Source: Methanobrevibacter sp.
GTDB lineage: Archaea > Methanobacteriota > Methanobacteria > Methanobacteriales > Methanobacteriaceae
Reading direction: 5' to 3'
DNA: 58,325 bases
NCBI RefSeq assembly: GCF_030539665.1
Contig: NZ_JAUNXR010000003.1
Span: 1 to 58,325, forward strand
Part shown: positions 18,701 through 27,356 of the stretch, in pieces
Numbering within the stretch: the first letter of the stretch is position 1
How the letters are laid out: the number at the start of each line of letters is the position of its first letter
Position numbers and translations under genes: made by a program
Notes under the pieces: generated by a model
What the model saw: only the letters and a program-made list of their open reading frames with translations
Databases searched by the model: none
What the model was told of the DNA's origin: nothing

Positions 18701-19733
18701 CTATAGAAATAGCCCCACCATAGTGAGCACTGTTGCTTATGAATCTACAGTCGCTGATTAAGGCACTGGATCCTCCAAAAACAGCCAATGCTCCACCATT
18801 GTTATTGTTAGGAGATACGTCACCTTTTCCAGTACCCTTGTTACCTGTAAAGTTACATCCAATGATAACTGCAGTCGGACCGTTTACGTAAGCTGCACCG
18901 CCGTAGATTGAAGTGTTGTTTTCAAAGGTACAGTTTACAATTTCCACTTTTGCAGATGACTTTTTATAATCAAATGCTGCAATAGCTCCACCGTAACGAC
19001 CATAGTTATTGTCAAATCTTGTATTGACAACTGTCAAGTTACCTGAAGAAGAAACAGCACCATACATGATATGGCCATTTATATAGTCCTCAGCATTGTC
19101 CCTTATTTCAGAATTTCTGATGGATGTTACATTTGAATTGAAAATTGCTGCACCAGCGGCATAAGCATCTCCAGTCAAGCCCGCTGAAACACGATAGGTG
19201 ATGTTGTTTCCTTTAAAAACAGACTTGTCAACATCCAATATCCCATCATTACTTATTGCTCCCCCATAATAAGTTGCGGTGCTGTTAATAAATTCTGAGT
19301 TTGAAACTGTTAGAATGCCATTGTTATAAACTGCACCTCCCTTGGAAGTTGCAGTATTGTTTAAAAATTTACAATTGTTTAAAAACAAGGTACCATAATT
19401 AGCTATTGCTCCACCGCAGTCACCATTACCGTTGATAAATGTTATGTCGTTAATGGTTACTGTGGCACCTTTGTCAATAGTGAATATTGGTCCTTTGCCA
19501 TTGCCGTCAATTGTTTTTCCATTTCCATTGATGACAATATCTTTAGAAATATTTATTGCATTAATTGAATCAGCATCATCTCTTAAATAATCAGTACTTA
19601 AATCTACATCATCAGTTGCTGAAGAAATAGTGTTATTAAGACTACTAAATGAATCAGCATCCTCTGCAGAAGCTACAGATATAAATAAAATACAAATCAA
19701 TAAAAAAGACAATGCGCACATCTTTTTATTCAT
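15792..19733 (-). CDS. Secreted adhesin-like protein (beta-helix plus Ig-like repeats)
   Basis: A 1313-aa surface protein. The ATG at 19733 has GGAGG upstream and starts a clear signal peptide (MNKKM, hydrophobic LSFLLICILFISVASA, cleavage near AEDAD); the longer open frame lacks such a start. Residues 50 to about 480 are right-handed beta-helix repeats with the chlamydial Pmp-like GGAI/YGGA pattern (GGAIANYG, GGAVYNNG, GGAISNDG). Then come about six bacterial Ig-like repeats (GNENYLGS, GNDNYNPSS), and four repeats of the type YYKNGTQY...GDYSI. There is no LPXTG motif and no C-terminal membrane span, so the mode of attachment is unknown. Such adhesin-like proteins are numerous in Methanobrevibacter and are thought to bind bacteria, protozoa or host glycans. 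It may be a glycosylation target of the adjacent loci (inference). Confidence 0.85.
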   Translation of the reverse strand: MNKKMCALSFLLICILFISVASAEDADSFSSLNNTISSATDDVDLSTDYLRDDADSINAINISKDIVINGNGKTIDGNGKGPIFTIDKGATVTINDITFINGNGDCGGAIANYGTLFLNNCKFLNNTATSKGGAVYNNGILTVSNSEFINSTATYYGGAISNDGILDVDKSVFKGNNITYRVSAGLTGDAYAAGAAIFNSNVTSIRNSEIRDNAEDYINGHIMYGAVSSSGNLTVVNTRFDNNYGRYGGAIAAFDYKKSSAKVEIVNCTFENNTSIYGGAAYVNGPTAVIIGCNFTGNKGTGKGDVSPNNNNGGALAVFGGSSALISDCRFISNSAHYGGAISIGENNGITINNCIFQYNNATKSGGAIEISSTATAGYSNVVNINNSTFDVNNAVSPGGAIYSVKPFILNVDKCTFINSSSKNYGGAIYTVGATATIMNSLFLDNMGSQGRDIYYTRPAATIKNITSNSKGVASSLTTIIYKNINFITEMTLDDVSVEYNDENIVIFISGSVKTGNSNTYVTVTMGNFTETIKVTGNNFNPGKFSGNITIPKDEVEYGLHNILVTFPEQGTLTSTGHWYACEANTTALIELIDTKIVLDSIENYTDDGRAIIIKGNTSSIANGTNITVTVNGEERNVTVTDDKFSLDLGVLNTGIYKVTAKYDGNLRYSDAEDSISFTNFIKTSVTLNPIANVSYGNSVVISGSTTNISNGSSISIKVGDKVYEAIVDKNGNFNYAIDDIEAGDYSVEAKFEGNETHAPSSADSQFSVTKANSTVSVSVDNITFGDRVSGVVSLGNGLDGNVTVTINDKDYEISVADGNGVIDEVISLDAGNYDVVVSFAGNDNYNPSSNTTSFAVAKANSTVSVSVGNIILGNAAIVNVTLNSIDGTPLSGKVFVSVNGDAYEVDVTDGKGTLPIEGLEIGNYAVDATFEGNENYLGSQNSTEFEVIEPSCYLESQDVVKYYKNGTQYNVKVLYENGNPASGKVVDVYLNGKSFKDLKYSIVSGEDGVATLAINLAPGDYSITAVMADQEVKNSITVLPMTYELFAEDIDMTFKDGTSYNVTVLDADGNPTAGKTVALTISSPKWTKSATYNIVTDEDGVASLPINLAIGSYGFMASFDGESVKTQVNVLKAAYKLESADVVKYYKNGTQYHVTVKDLNGNAVAGKTVAITLGASSWKNPAKYNIVTDDNGVATLDINLVAGTYTISADVDGNVAQNYIEVLPVITSESVSKPANQPGSVSAKLVNEQGKPAAGQVVSFTIKFPTKTVTYYKITDTDGLASLPINLCPGTYAVTITTPNGAQTQTTVKVTA
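17129..17423. repeat. 31-bp exact repeat inside the adhesin gene
   Basis: The same 31 bases occur at 17129-17159 and 17393-17423, 264 bp apart. They encode the residues KANSTVSVSV at the joint between Ig-like modules. Exact nucleotide identity between otherwise diverged modules points to recent duplication or gene conversion, and 264 bp (88 codons) is the module length. Confidence 0.75.
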
Positions 19734-19900
19734 TATTTTCCTCCAATGAAATGCTTGAAAAGCACTAATCATTAGTTTAATTTTTGGATTTTTTTTAATA
19801 TAAACCTTATTATAAGGGGATTTAATGAATAAAACGTACAATAAAAAAAGAAAATGTGGATTGTAATGAATCCATTAAAACGATATGATAATGTATCAAA

Positions 19901-20464
19901 TTACATGTTGTCATATTCGCCATGATACTTCTCATCCAAATCGCGGACTTCCAAATCCAGCAATTGAACGAAGCGAGCATCCTTTTCTATTAGATAATCA
20001 CCATTTGTCAAATTCTTAACTAGGAATATCAAATGGGTCTCAAAGCCAGGGTCTCCAAAAGCGCCCAGAACCTCAATACCTGACCTCATCAATGTGCTTC
20101 TTGAAAGATAGATCTGGCCAGCGTGAATAGCTTTAATCCTATCCTTGGTCCTTATAAGATATGGCACATTAGGTTTTAGTCTGAATACTTCAGCTTCCCT
20201 AAGGTTTTCACTATCCTCCATTTTGGAGAGTATCTCCTCTTCAGACAAGCCATCCAAATCAAAATTTGGAAGTTTCATCTTCTCAGCATCTATAGGAACA
20301 TGCTTTGGAAGGTGTTTTCCCTCATAGAACACTCCAGCAGGAAATTTTCCGCTGTTGTCAATTTCAAAAAGTTCACCTGCTCTCAAATCAATACCTGCAG
20401 GCTGATACTGTTCCTCATCAAATTGAGGGTATTTTACTCTTAATATTGCATCGCTATTAAGCAT
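19901..20464 (-). CDS. dCTP deaminase / dUTPase family protein
   Basis: A trimeric dUTPase-fold enzyme of 187 aa that would supply dUMP for thymidylate synthesis and keep uracil out of DNA. The signature YLSRSTLMRSGIEVLG and the following GDPGFETHLIFLVKN correspond to the RSSLxRLG and DPGF motifs of the dCTP deaminase/dUTPase family. Relative to the bacterial enzyme there is an acidic insert (about residues 55-90). The start is ATG at 20464, four bases after a perfect AGGTGAT; the GTG at 20473 would overlap that site. Whether it acts as Dcd, Dut or the bifunctional archaeal type cannot be decided by eye. Confidence 0.75.
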   Translation of the reverse strand: MLNSDAILRVKYPQFDEEQYQPAGIDLRAGELFEIDNSGKFPAGVFYEGKHLPKHVPIDAEKMKLPNFDLDGLSEEEILSKMEDSENLREAEVFRLKPNVPYLIRTKDRIKAIHAGQIYLSRSTLMRSGIEVLGAFGDPGFETHLIFLVKNLTNGDYLIEKDARFVQLLDLEVRDLDEKYHGEYDNM

Positions 20465-20510
20465 CTCTATCACCTAAAATTAATATGGCAAAAGCAACTA
20501 TATAAATATT

Positions 20511-20798
20511 ATGACTCAAACAATGTTAGATGAAAATTTTGATGTTGAAATTATTACAGACATTATCGAAAGTCAACTATCACAGTGGAGATGCCATAGG
20601 ATTACCCTCAACAACATAAAATGGGAAATTTTCGATTTTGATGGAAATACCGTTTATAGCTATTTTTTCAATATAAATTTTGAGGATATCGAAGCAAGAA
20701 TAAAATTAGAAGACCTGAGATTGAACATCATCCACTACATTGAGTCAATGAAGGACGATACGACATATGACTACTATCTCAATGACCTGTTCCGATAG
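20511..20798 (+). CDS. Hypothetical protein, 95 aa
   Basis: A small acidic protein that I do not recognise. It is rich in aromatic and acidic residues (IDFDGNTVYSYFFNINFED) and predicted to be mixed alpha/beta, with no membrane span or metal motif. It diverges from the dCTP deaminase gene across 46 bp. A TATA-like CTATATAAAT lies at 20498-20507; with archaeal spacing this would give a leaderless message beginning near the second ATG (20523), so the true start may be residue 5. No ribosome site precedes either ATG. A translated gene is plausible but not certain. Confidence 0.5.
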   Translation: MTQTMLDENFDVEIITDIIESQLSQWRCHRITLNNIKWEIFDFDGNTVYSYFFNINFEDIEARIKLEDLRLNIIHYIESMKDDTTYDYYLNDLFR

Positions 20799-21161
20799 CC
20801 TGTTTTATCTTTTGATGAGAAAAATTCCATTGAATTTGGATTTGCGGAAGAATCTGTTTTTCCTAAAAATAAACCTAATAAAAAATTAAAAATATTAATT
20901 TATAAACTTATATTCTAAAATATATAATGGCTTATAAAGAGTTATATATTAAAGTATATAACTAATTTTTCAACTAAAAAAATATCACAATATCCTTATT
21001 TTCAAGTCAAATAACGATTCATTGTTGTGTATCCCAATAAATGCTTTATAATGATTCATCAATATTTCAATTACAAAAAATATGAACAACTATCATGAAT
21101 TGAAAAAAATAGTAATTATTTAAACATTCAAAAACATACTAATATCAAAGGAGATAATAAC
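20799..21161. other. 363-bp AT-rich intergenic region with an inverted repeat
   Basis: Very AT-rich, with no open frame of note and no tRNA-like cloverleaf. It contains an 8-bp inverted repeat GTTATATA / TATATAAC with a 6-base spacer at 20941-20962, a possible operator. A TATA-like AATTATTTAAAC lies near 21112-21123, about 40 bp before hemD, and GGAGATA at 21150-21156 is the hemD ribosome site. Confidence 0.4.
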
Positions 21162-21935
21162 ATGTCAAAACCTGTAGTTGCAATTACAAGACCCTATGAT
21201 AGGGCCAAAAAAGCTTGTGAAATCGTAAAGGAATTGGGCGGAGAGCCTGTTCTTGCACCAACTCTTGATTTGCAGCCAGTAAATACAAAATCATTGAAAG
21301 AATTGGTAAAAAAGCAAGATGAACTTGATTGGATTGTTTTCACATCCCCAACCACAATAGTTTCCCTAAACGAATTTCATCCAGAATTCCTAAAAACATT
21401 GGACTGCAAAATAGCAGTTATTGGAAACAAGACTGGAAAGGTAGCTAATGAATATGGTTTAACCGTGGATTTAGTTCCCGATAATTTTACAGCGGAAGGA
21501 CTAGTTGAAGAATTTAAAAAACAAAACATCAAGAATCAGGTTGTTGGAGTTCCAAGAACCCTATCCGCAAGACCGACACTTGTAGACGGCTTAAAGGAGC
21601 TTGACAATGAAGTAATTGTAGCTGAAGCTTACAGATCTCTTTTCCCTATGGACAAAATCAAAGTTGAAAGATTGATTGAACAGATAAAAAATAATGAAAT
21701 TGATGCTATAACTTTTACAAGTCCATTGACTGTTGAAAATTTCTTTAAAATTGTTGTAGAAGAAGAAAAAATCTCAAATTTGTTGTCTGAAGAGGTTATA
21801 ACTGTAGCTATCGGACCAATAACCGGAAAAGTTCTGGAAGAACATGACATCAGCTACATTTATCCGGACACTTATACGGTTAGAGACATGTTAGAATTAC
21901 TATTCAAAGTTTATAACGGTGAGCAAAATGGCTAA
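21162..21935 (+). CDS. hemD: Uroporphyrinogen-III synthase
   Basis: Closes and rearranges hydroxymethylbilane to uroporphyrinogen III, the precursor of coenzyme F430, siroheme and cobamides. The 257-aa protein has the two-lobed HemD pattern: VAITRPYDRAKKA with GGEPVLAPTL at the N-terminus, DWIVFTSPTTI in lobe one, and DAITFTSPLTVENFF then VAIGPITGKVLEE in lobe two. A GGAGATA site precedes the ATG. It overlaps srp19 by 8 bp and is co-transcribed with it. hemB lies 13 kb downstream in the same window. Confidence 0.92.
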   Translation: MSKPVVAITRPYDRAKKACEIVKELGGEPVLAPTLDLQPVNTKSLKELVKKQDELDWIVFTSPTTIVSLNEFHPEFLKTLDCKIAVIGNKTGKVANEYGLTVDLVPDNFTAEGLVEEFKKQNIKNQVVGVPRTLSARPTLVDGLKELDNEVIVAEAYRSLFPMDKIKVERLIEQIKNNEIDAITFTSPLTVENFFKIVVEEEKISNLLSEEVITVAIGPITGKVLEEHDISYIYPDTYTVRDMLELLFKVYNGEQNG

Positions 21936-22212
21936 AGATAGAGACATTATGATATGGCCCCAATACTTAAATAACAATCTTTCACGTTGCGAAGGCAGAA
22001 AAGTTTCTCTTGAATATGCAATTAAAGATCCAACAGTAAATGAAATCTCAAGAGCTTTAAAAAGACTTAACATTACCCATAATGTTGAAAAAGACAAGGC
22101 ATATCCTGGAAAATGGTATGATAAATCCGGTAGGGTTCTTAGTGAACGCACCATGGATAAAAATGAATTGTTGAAACAGATTTGTATCGAAATTAAAGCT
22201 ATTAGAAAATGA
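21928..22212 (+). CDS. srp19: Signal recognition particle 19 kDa protein
   Basis: Binds helices 6 and 8 of 7S RNA and prepares it for SRP54 in co-translational targeting. The 94-aa protein begins MAKDRDIMIWPQYLN, which fits the archaeal SRP19 start, with the conserved WPxYL and later PGKWYDKSGRV. The ATG at 21928 lies four bases after GGTGA, inside the 3' end of hemD; the open frame from 21919 is less likely. A 7S RNA gene is not visible in this window. Confidence 0.92.
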   Translation: MAKDRDIMIWPQYLNNNLSRCEGRKVSLEYAIKDPTVNEISRALKRLNITHNVEKDKAYPGKWYDKSGRVLSERTMDKNELLKQICIEIKAIRK

Positions 22213-22216
22213 TAAT

Positions 22217-23638
22217 ATGACATCTGGCGAAGAAATATTAGGTGGAGATATAACAGAGTTGCCAGAATCAATGCGCAATCTTTACAAAGAAGCTATAGAG
22301 CTAATAGAACAGAACGATGATATAAAAATATATACTCACATAGATTGTGATGGTTTGTGTTCTGGTGCAATTCTTTCACAGGTTCTTGATAGGCTTGGAA
22401 AGGAACATGAAATTGAATGGGTTAACCTGGATGAATTGAGCGACTTGAAAATCAATCATGACCTGACAATATTTTCAGATTTGGGATCAGGACAGCCAGT
22501 GGATAAGAATGCTAAAGAAGGGCAAAATATAATTATCCTAGACCATCACCCTCCATTGAGGGACCTTGACTATGAAACCGATTGCAATTACATTGAAATA
22601 AACCCGTTGCATCATGGTATAGATGGGTCATTTTATGTTTGCGGTGGAGGACTATGCTATTTCCTTGCAAGAGAGTTGGGTTATAAGGATTTAAGTTGGA
22701 TTGGAGTGCTGTCTGCAATTGGAGATATTCAAAATGGAAGAAGTGGAAAATTGGAAGGTTTGAACTCCACCATTCTAAAGGATGCCGAAGACCAAGGCTA
22801 CATTGACACCACCCCCAATGACATAAACATTTACGGAAGAAAAACAAGACCTCTTTTTGTTGCCCTATCCTACTTTAGTGACGTTAAGATACCGATTACT
22901 GGAAATCAAAACACTTCCAAAAGAGTATTGAGAGAGCTGAACATTGACATGGATGGAAGACGTACCCTAAGTGAGCTTTCACAAGAAGAAAAGGGAAAAT
23001 TATTCAAATACATGCTTAAGGAAATTTCAAAAAGAGTGCCTCAGAAATATGTAAAACATGTTCCGAAACTACTTATTGGGGACGCCTTTGAATTTTTATG
23101 TGAAGAGGAAGGGACATTCTTAAGGGATGCAAGCGAATTCTCAACTGCAATGAATGCCTGTGGAAGAAATGAGAAATATCCCGTAGCCCATAAAATCCTT
23201 AAAGGAGATAGAGGGGAAGCACTTGACTGTTTAGAACAAATCAGTAAAGAGCATAGGATGAGACTTGCAAAAAACATAGCAAAGGTTGGAGATTCCATAA
23301 TCGAACTTGAAAATCTTCAGTATTTTGACGGGAAAGATATGGCTCCAAATATAGTTGGAACAGTTACAGGAATGATTTTGGGCAATGGAAACTGGAAAAA
23401 ACCTATTATAGGATTTGGACAAACTGATGAGGATCATTTGAAAGTTTCCTTAAGATGCTCCAAGCTATTGTCATATGATGGAATACACTTCGGCCACATA
23501 ATCAGGGAAGTATCAAGAGAATTCGGCGGGGATGGCGGAGGTCACTCCATGGCTTGCGGTGCATATATACCTATTGATAAGAAAGATGAGTTTTTAGAAG
23601 AATTCAACAACAGACTTGAGGGAGTAATAGAAAACTAA
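22217..23638 (+). CDS. DHH family single-strand exonuclease (archaeal RecJ/GAN type)
   Basis: A 473-aa DHH/DHHA1 phosphoesterase. Metal motifs are visible in order: IYTHIDCDGLCSGA (motif I), TIFSDLGSG (II), IILDHHPP (III, the DHH triad) and NPLHHGIDGS (IV). The C-terminal DHHA1 domain ends with FGGDGGGHSMACGAYIP. Archaeal homologues of this size are GINS-associated nucleases or RecJ-like enzymes acting at the replication fork and in repair; some also degrade RNA. It starts 4 bp after srp19. The start codon choice (ATG at 22217) is supported by the short spacing, although the ribosome site is weak. Confidence 0.85.
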   Translation: MTSGEEILGGDITELPESMRNLYKEAIELIEQNDDIKIYTHIDCDGLCSGAILSQVLDRLGKEHEIEWVNLDELSDLKINHDLTIFSDLGSGQPVDKNAKEGQNIIILDHHPPLRDLDYETDCNYIEINPLHHGIDGSFYVCGGGLCYFLARELGYKDLSWIGVLSAIGDIQNGRSGKLEGLNSTILKDAEDQGYIDTTPNDINIYGRKTRPLFVALSYFSDVKIPITGNQNTSKRVLRELNIDMDGRRTLSELSQEEKGKLFKYMLKEISKRVPQKYVKHVPKLLIGDAFEFLCEEEGTFLRDASEFSTAMNACGRNEKYPVAHKILKGDRGEALDCLEQISKEHRMRLAKNIAKVGDSIIELENLQYFDGKDMAPNIVGTVTGMILGNGNWKKPIIGFGQTDEDHLKVSLRCSKLLSYDGIHFGHIIREVSREFGGDGGGHSMACGAYIPIDKKDEFLEEFNNRLEGVIEN

Positions 23639-23691
23639 ATATAACTGGATTAAAAAATAAAATAATATTGATAAAAATAGGAGTATCTAAA

Positions 23692-24495
23692 ATGAAAGCA
23701 TTTAAAAAAAGAGGAGCGCTTACACATTTTCAAATATTAAGTGAAATATCAAAACAAAACCCAAATCTTAAACAAAAAGACCTTGCAGAAACCCTTGGAA
23801 TTACAATACAAGCAGTTTCCGAAAATATAAAGACATTGATTGAAGAAGGCTACATAACTTCAAAAGATGGAAGGTCACCATACAAGATAACACAGAAAGG
23901 AATAGACAAAGTTAAAAAAGATGCAATAGTTCTTAGAAAGTACACAGATTCAGTACTTGAAACTATGAATCATTTTAAAACCGTATGGCCTGCAATAGCT
24001 AATGAAAAATTGAAAGAAGGGGAAAAAGTAGGTCTTTATATGGACGGCGGGGTTTTATATGCCTCAAAACAGCCAGCAAGTGCAACTGGAACCGTTTTAA
24101 AAGATGCTGAAAAAGGAACCGATGTTGCTTTAGGCGGTCTTACCGGACTTATTGACATGGAAGTCGGTGAAGCGATAATCGTTACACTCCCAAACATTAA
24201 AAATGGAGGATCCGATGCGGCAGATTTGGATTTAATCATGAATATCTACGAAAAAGGAACACAACATGGTGGAAAAATAGATAAAATAGCAATCGTAGGT
24301 ACTGTTTCACGTTCAATTACAAATCAACTCAACTTACCTGTCGATATCGAATTTGCAGCGGCTGCAGGAACTGCAAATGCATGCAGAAAAGGATTGAATG
24401 TTTTAGTATTGTCCGTCGGAGATATGACAAAGGCATTTATCCGCGAACTTGAAGAAGAAAAAATAAAATATAATATAATTGATGGTATTAAATAA
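23692..24495 (+). CDS. Winged-helix transcriptional regulator with archaeal ligand-like domain
   Basis: A 267-aa protein with an N-terminal MarR-like winged helix (QKDLAETLGITIQAVSENI recognition region, then GYITSKDGRSPYKIT wing). A longer C-terminal domain (about residues 85-267) has glycine-rich segments GLTGLIDMEVGEAIIV and AAAAGTANACRKGLNV. The family is widespread in methanogens, and its ligand is unknown to me. AGGAGT lies 7 bases before the ATG at 23692; the open frame from 23668 lacks such support. A 53-bp gap separates it from the nuclease gene. It converges with the helicase gene with only 5 bp between stops. Confidence 0.75.
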   Translation: MKAFKKRGALTHFQILSEISKQNPNLKQKDLAETLGITIQAVSENIKTLIEEGYITSKDGRSPYKITQKGIDKVKKDAIVLRKYTDSVLETMNHFKTVWPAIANEKLKEGEKVGLYMDGGVLYASKQPASATGTVLKDAEKGTDVALGGLTGLIDMEVGEAIIVTLPNIKNGGSDAADLDLIMNIYEKGTQHGGKIDKIAIVGTVSRSITNQLNLPVDIEFAAAAGTANACRKGLNVLVLSVGDMTKAFIRELEEEKIKYNIIDGIK

Positions 24496-24500
24496 GGAAG

Positions 24501-25790
24501 CTAATCATCCTTAACCATCTTTAAAAGAGCTGCAGCCACTTCCAAAGTAGTGTAGTTCTTTCTTGTATACTTTTTAACGGCTTTTGTATAGTTTTTCAAA
24601 TCATCCTTTTCGATGATGTTTTTAACTTCATCAAAAATAAGACCATTTCTGATTTCTTCCATTTCCTTATAGGAAGGAATTTGCTGCTTTTTAATGCTTG
24701 ATTTTGTAACATTGCGAATATTGTTTAGCATGTGATGCTCTTTTCCATTGACAAATGTAAATGCATACCCAACATTACCTGCACGAGCTGTTCTTCCTAT
24801 TCTATGAACATAATACTCTGGATTTTGAGGCACATCATAATTGAAAACCGCCTGAACATTAGGAACGTCAATTCCACGGGCCGCAACATCAGTAGCAACA
24901 AGAATCTCAATATTTCCATTTCTAAACTTGTTCATGACCTTATCACGAATCTTTTGTTTCATATCACCATGAATACCATCAACAGAATACCCTCTGCTTT
25001 TAAGATGGCGAACAACATAATCCACTCTCTTTTTAGTATTGCAGAATACAAGGCCCAAATTTATGTCATAAACATCTATTAAGCGAGTCAATCCATCAAG
25101 CTTATCCCTATCCTTTAGATTATAGTAAAATTCACTGATTTCAGGAACAGTCATTTGTTTTGAATCTATTTTAAGATGTTTTGGATCTCTTTGATAAAAT
25201 TTAGCTATTCTTTTAATGTCATCAGGAATAGTAGCTGAAAACAGCAATGTTTGCCTTTGTTTAGGAGTATGTCTCAATATCTGTTCTATATCCTCCCTGA
25301 AACCCATGTCCAACATTTCATCAGCCTCATCAAGAACAACTGTTTCAATGCCTATAAGGTCAAGAGTTCCCCTTTCGATATGGTCCAAGATACGTCCCGG
25401 AGTTCCAATAACAATATGAACACCCTTATTTAAAACTCTAATTTGACGTCCAATCGGTTGACCTCCATAAACTGGCAAAACTTTAAGGTTTTTAATATTT
25501 GAACCTAATCTGGAAATCTCATTAGCTACCTGAATTGAAAGTTCCCTTGTAGGGCAGATTATAATTGCTTGGGGAGACTTGTCCTTAATAAAAATCTTCT
25601 GCAGAATAGGAATCCCATAAGCTAAAGTTTTTCCACTCCCTGTTTGAGCCTGCCCAATGATGTCCTTTCCCTTAACCGCTTCGGGAATGGTCAATTCTTG
25701 AATAGGGGTTGGTTCTTCAAATCCCATATTCCTAATGGCTTTCTTAATATTATTATCAATATCAAAATTATTGAATGTAGTTAAACTCAT
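24501..25790 (-). CDS. DEAD-box RNA helicase
   Basis: An ATP-dependent RNA helicase of 429 aa for unwinding structured RNA, for example in ribosome assembly or mRNA turnover. All core motifs are present: Q motif region PTPIQELTIP, AQTGSGKT (I), PTRELSIQV (Ia), GTPGR (Ib), DEADEML (II), SATIP (III), VATDVAARGIDVP (V) and HRIGRTARAG (VI). After the two RecA domains there is a short C-terminal tail with NYTTLEVAAALLKM, similar to the tail of bacterial DeaD/CshA-type proteins. ATG at 25790 is preferred over the GTG/TTG codons upstream; there is little room for a ribosome site, so the message may be leaderless or nearly so. Confidence 0.92.
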   Translation of the reverse strand: MSLTTFNNFDIDNNIKKAIRNMGFEEPTPIQELTIPEAVKGKDIIGQAQTGSGKTLAYGIPILQKIFIKDKSPQAIIICPTRELSIQVANEISRLGSNIKNLKVLPVYGGQPIGRQIRVLNKGVHIVIGTPGRILDHIERGTLDLIGIETVVLDEADEMLDMGFREDIEQILRHTPKQRQTLLFSATIPDDIKRIAKFYQRDPKHLKIDSKQMTVPEISEFYYNLKDRDKLDGLTRLIDVYDINLGLVFCNTKKRVDYVVRHLKSRGYSVDGIHGDMKQKIRDKVMNKFRNGNIEILVATDVAARGIDVPNVQAVFNYDVPQNPEYYVHRIGRTARAGNVGYAFTFVNGKEHHMLNNIRNVTKSSIKKQQIPSYKEMEEIRNGLIFDEVKNIIEKDDLKNYTKAVKKYTRKNYTTLEVAAALLKMVKDD

Positions 25791-25862
25791 AAAAATCAAT
25801 TATTATATTAGATTCCAACAGTATAAAAAGATAATTTTAAAAAAAATAAAAGGAAAATAGGC

Positions 25863-27356
25863 CTATTTACCTATTTTTGCACTTCCTTTTTCGTAATAAT
25901 GAGCAATGTCATTACTGTTTTTAAGACAACCAGAATCTCCTTCTAGGATGTCACCATTATATGTGTATGCACGTGCCCTACAACCACCGCAGATGTATCT
26001 TGAGTCACATTCACCACAGTGTCCTTTAAGTGCATCTTTGTTTCTGAGGTTTTGTAACAGTTCGTTGTTAACCCATAAATCTTCCATATCTGCGTCCTTA
26101 AGGTTTCCTAATTTAAGAATGTCATCGTGTGGGAAGAATACACATGGATACATGTCTCCATTAGGCTCTACGCTCATATAGAATCTACCAGCACCGCATC
26201 CACCAACAAAGTCTGCTAATGCTTTCATACCAGGATTGGTATATTCCGGATTGAAGAAGTGTGTTGGTACCATATTGTCGTCTTCAGTTTGGATGGATGT
26301 TGAAATATCTGCAAATTGAGGAGCTGTTGATAGGATTTGCATTTCCCCTTTCTTGTTTTCAACATAGATTTTTTTAAGAAGATCGAACCTTTGTTCAGGT
26401 GTTAAATCTATTTCTGTAACTTCCTCCGCACATCCTGTTGGAATGAAGTTGTAAAGCATGTACCAGTCAACTCCTAATTCGCGCATGAAATCAATCATGT
26501 CATCGATTTCACCAATGTTGTTTTGTGTAACGGTAGTTGAAACCTCTGTAAATACTCCTAATTCGTGGAAGTTTTTAATAGAGTCTACAGCTCTTTGCCA
26601 GGAGTTAGGAACACGTCTAAATTCATCGTGAGTTTTTGGGTCTCTTCCATCAAGACTTATTTGAACGAATTGAAGTCCAGCATCAGCAAATTCTTTTGCA
26701 CGTTTCATATTACCAGTTTTAAAACCATTGGTAGCCATAGAAACATACATTCCCCTGTCGGTTGCATGTCTAATGAAATCTAAGATATTTGGATGGATTG
26801 ATGGTTCTCCACCTGAAAATGCAATTGAAGTAACTCCAAAATCAGCCAACTTATCAATTCCTGCATGAATCTCTTCTGCTGTGAATTCATCTGCATCTTT
26901 CTTACCTGCATTTTCATAGCAGTGAATACATCTGAAATTGCATGCTTTTGTAATGTTCCATACAATTTGGAAAGGTGCACCTGGAACGAAAGGTTTTTTA
27001 ACACCGAAGCTACCCATACCCTTAATTACACTTACAAGACCTTTACTCCAGTATGGATCCTGCATGGTTGATTTGAATGCCTCTTCAGAGGTATTAAAAC
27101 TTTTAAGACCTCCTTTAATGATTAATTTCAATGCAGGTACAACAAGGTGACATTTCATACAAATGTCATCCCTTTTACCTAAGTAATAATCAAGAGCGCA
27201 TTCTAATCTGTTTGCCCCGCATTTTTCACAGTATGCGGTAGCTGCATTAATTGTTTTTTTAGAGATAGGATTGTTAATAAAAGTTTCAAAAGTATTGATC
27301 ATGGAACTGATATCAGCGCCTTCTACCTCTTCTTCGTTGTTTTTTCTGAAATTCAT
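25863..27356 (-). CDS. Radical SAM/SPASM protein with Cys-rich N-terminus
   Basis: A 497-aa radical SAM enzyme. The SAM cluster motif is CNFRCIHC (about residue 150), followed by GGEPSIHP. A C-terminal SPASM-type auxiliary cluster region has GGCGAGRFYMSVEPNGD, YPCVFF and CGECDSRYICGGCRA. The N-terminal 120 residues carry an extra set of cysteines (CEKCGANRLEC, then CMKCH), which could bind a zinc or iron-sulfur cluster. The domain layout resembles AhbC/AhbD/NirJ heme-pathway enzymes and peptide-modifying maturases, but I cannot assign a substrate. No small precursor peptide gene was seen next to it. ATG at 27356 follows GGGGAT; it diverges from the Cas4-like gene. Confidence 0.75.
   Translation of the reverse strand: MNFRKNNEEEVEGADISSMINTFETFINNPISKKTINAATAYCEKCGANRLECALDYYLGKRDDICMKCHLVVPALKLIIKGGLKSFNTSEEAFKSTMQDPYWSKGLVSVIKGMGSFGVKKPFVPGAPFQIVWNITKACNFRCIHCYENAGKKDADEFTAEEIHAGIDKLADFGVTSIAFSGGEPSIHPNILDFIRHATDRGMYVSMATNGFKTGNMKRAKEFADAGLQFVQISLDGRDPKTHDEFRRVPNSWQRAVDSIKNFHELGVFTEVSTTVTQNNIGEIDDMIDFMRELGVDWYMLYNFIPTGCAEEVTEIDLTPEQRFDLLKKIYVENKKGEMQILSTAPQFADISTSIQTEDDNMVPTHFFNPEYTNPGMKALADFVGGCGAGRFYMSVEPNGDMYPCVFFPHDDILKLGNLKDADMEDLWVNNELLQNLRNKDALKGHCGECDSRYICGGCRARAYTYNGDILEGDSGCLKNSNDIAHYYEKGSAKIGK

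Noticed and set aside
20799-21161. A tRNA or 7S RNA gene next to srp19 and hemD
   Set aside because: The region is uniformly AT-rich, with no GC-rich stems or T-loop consensus.
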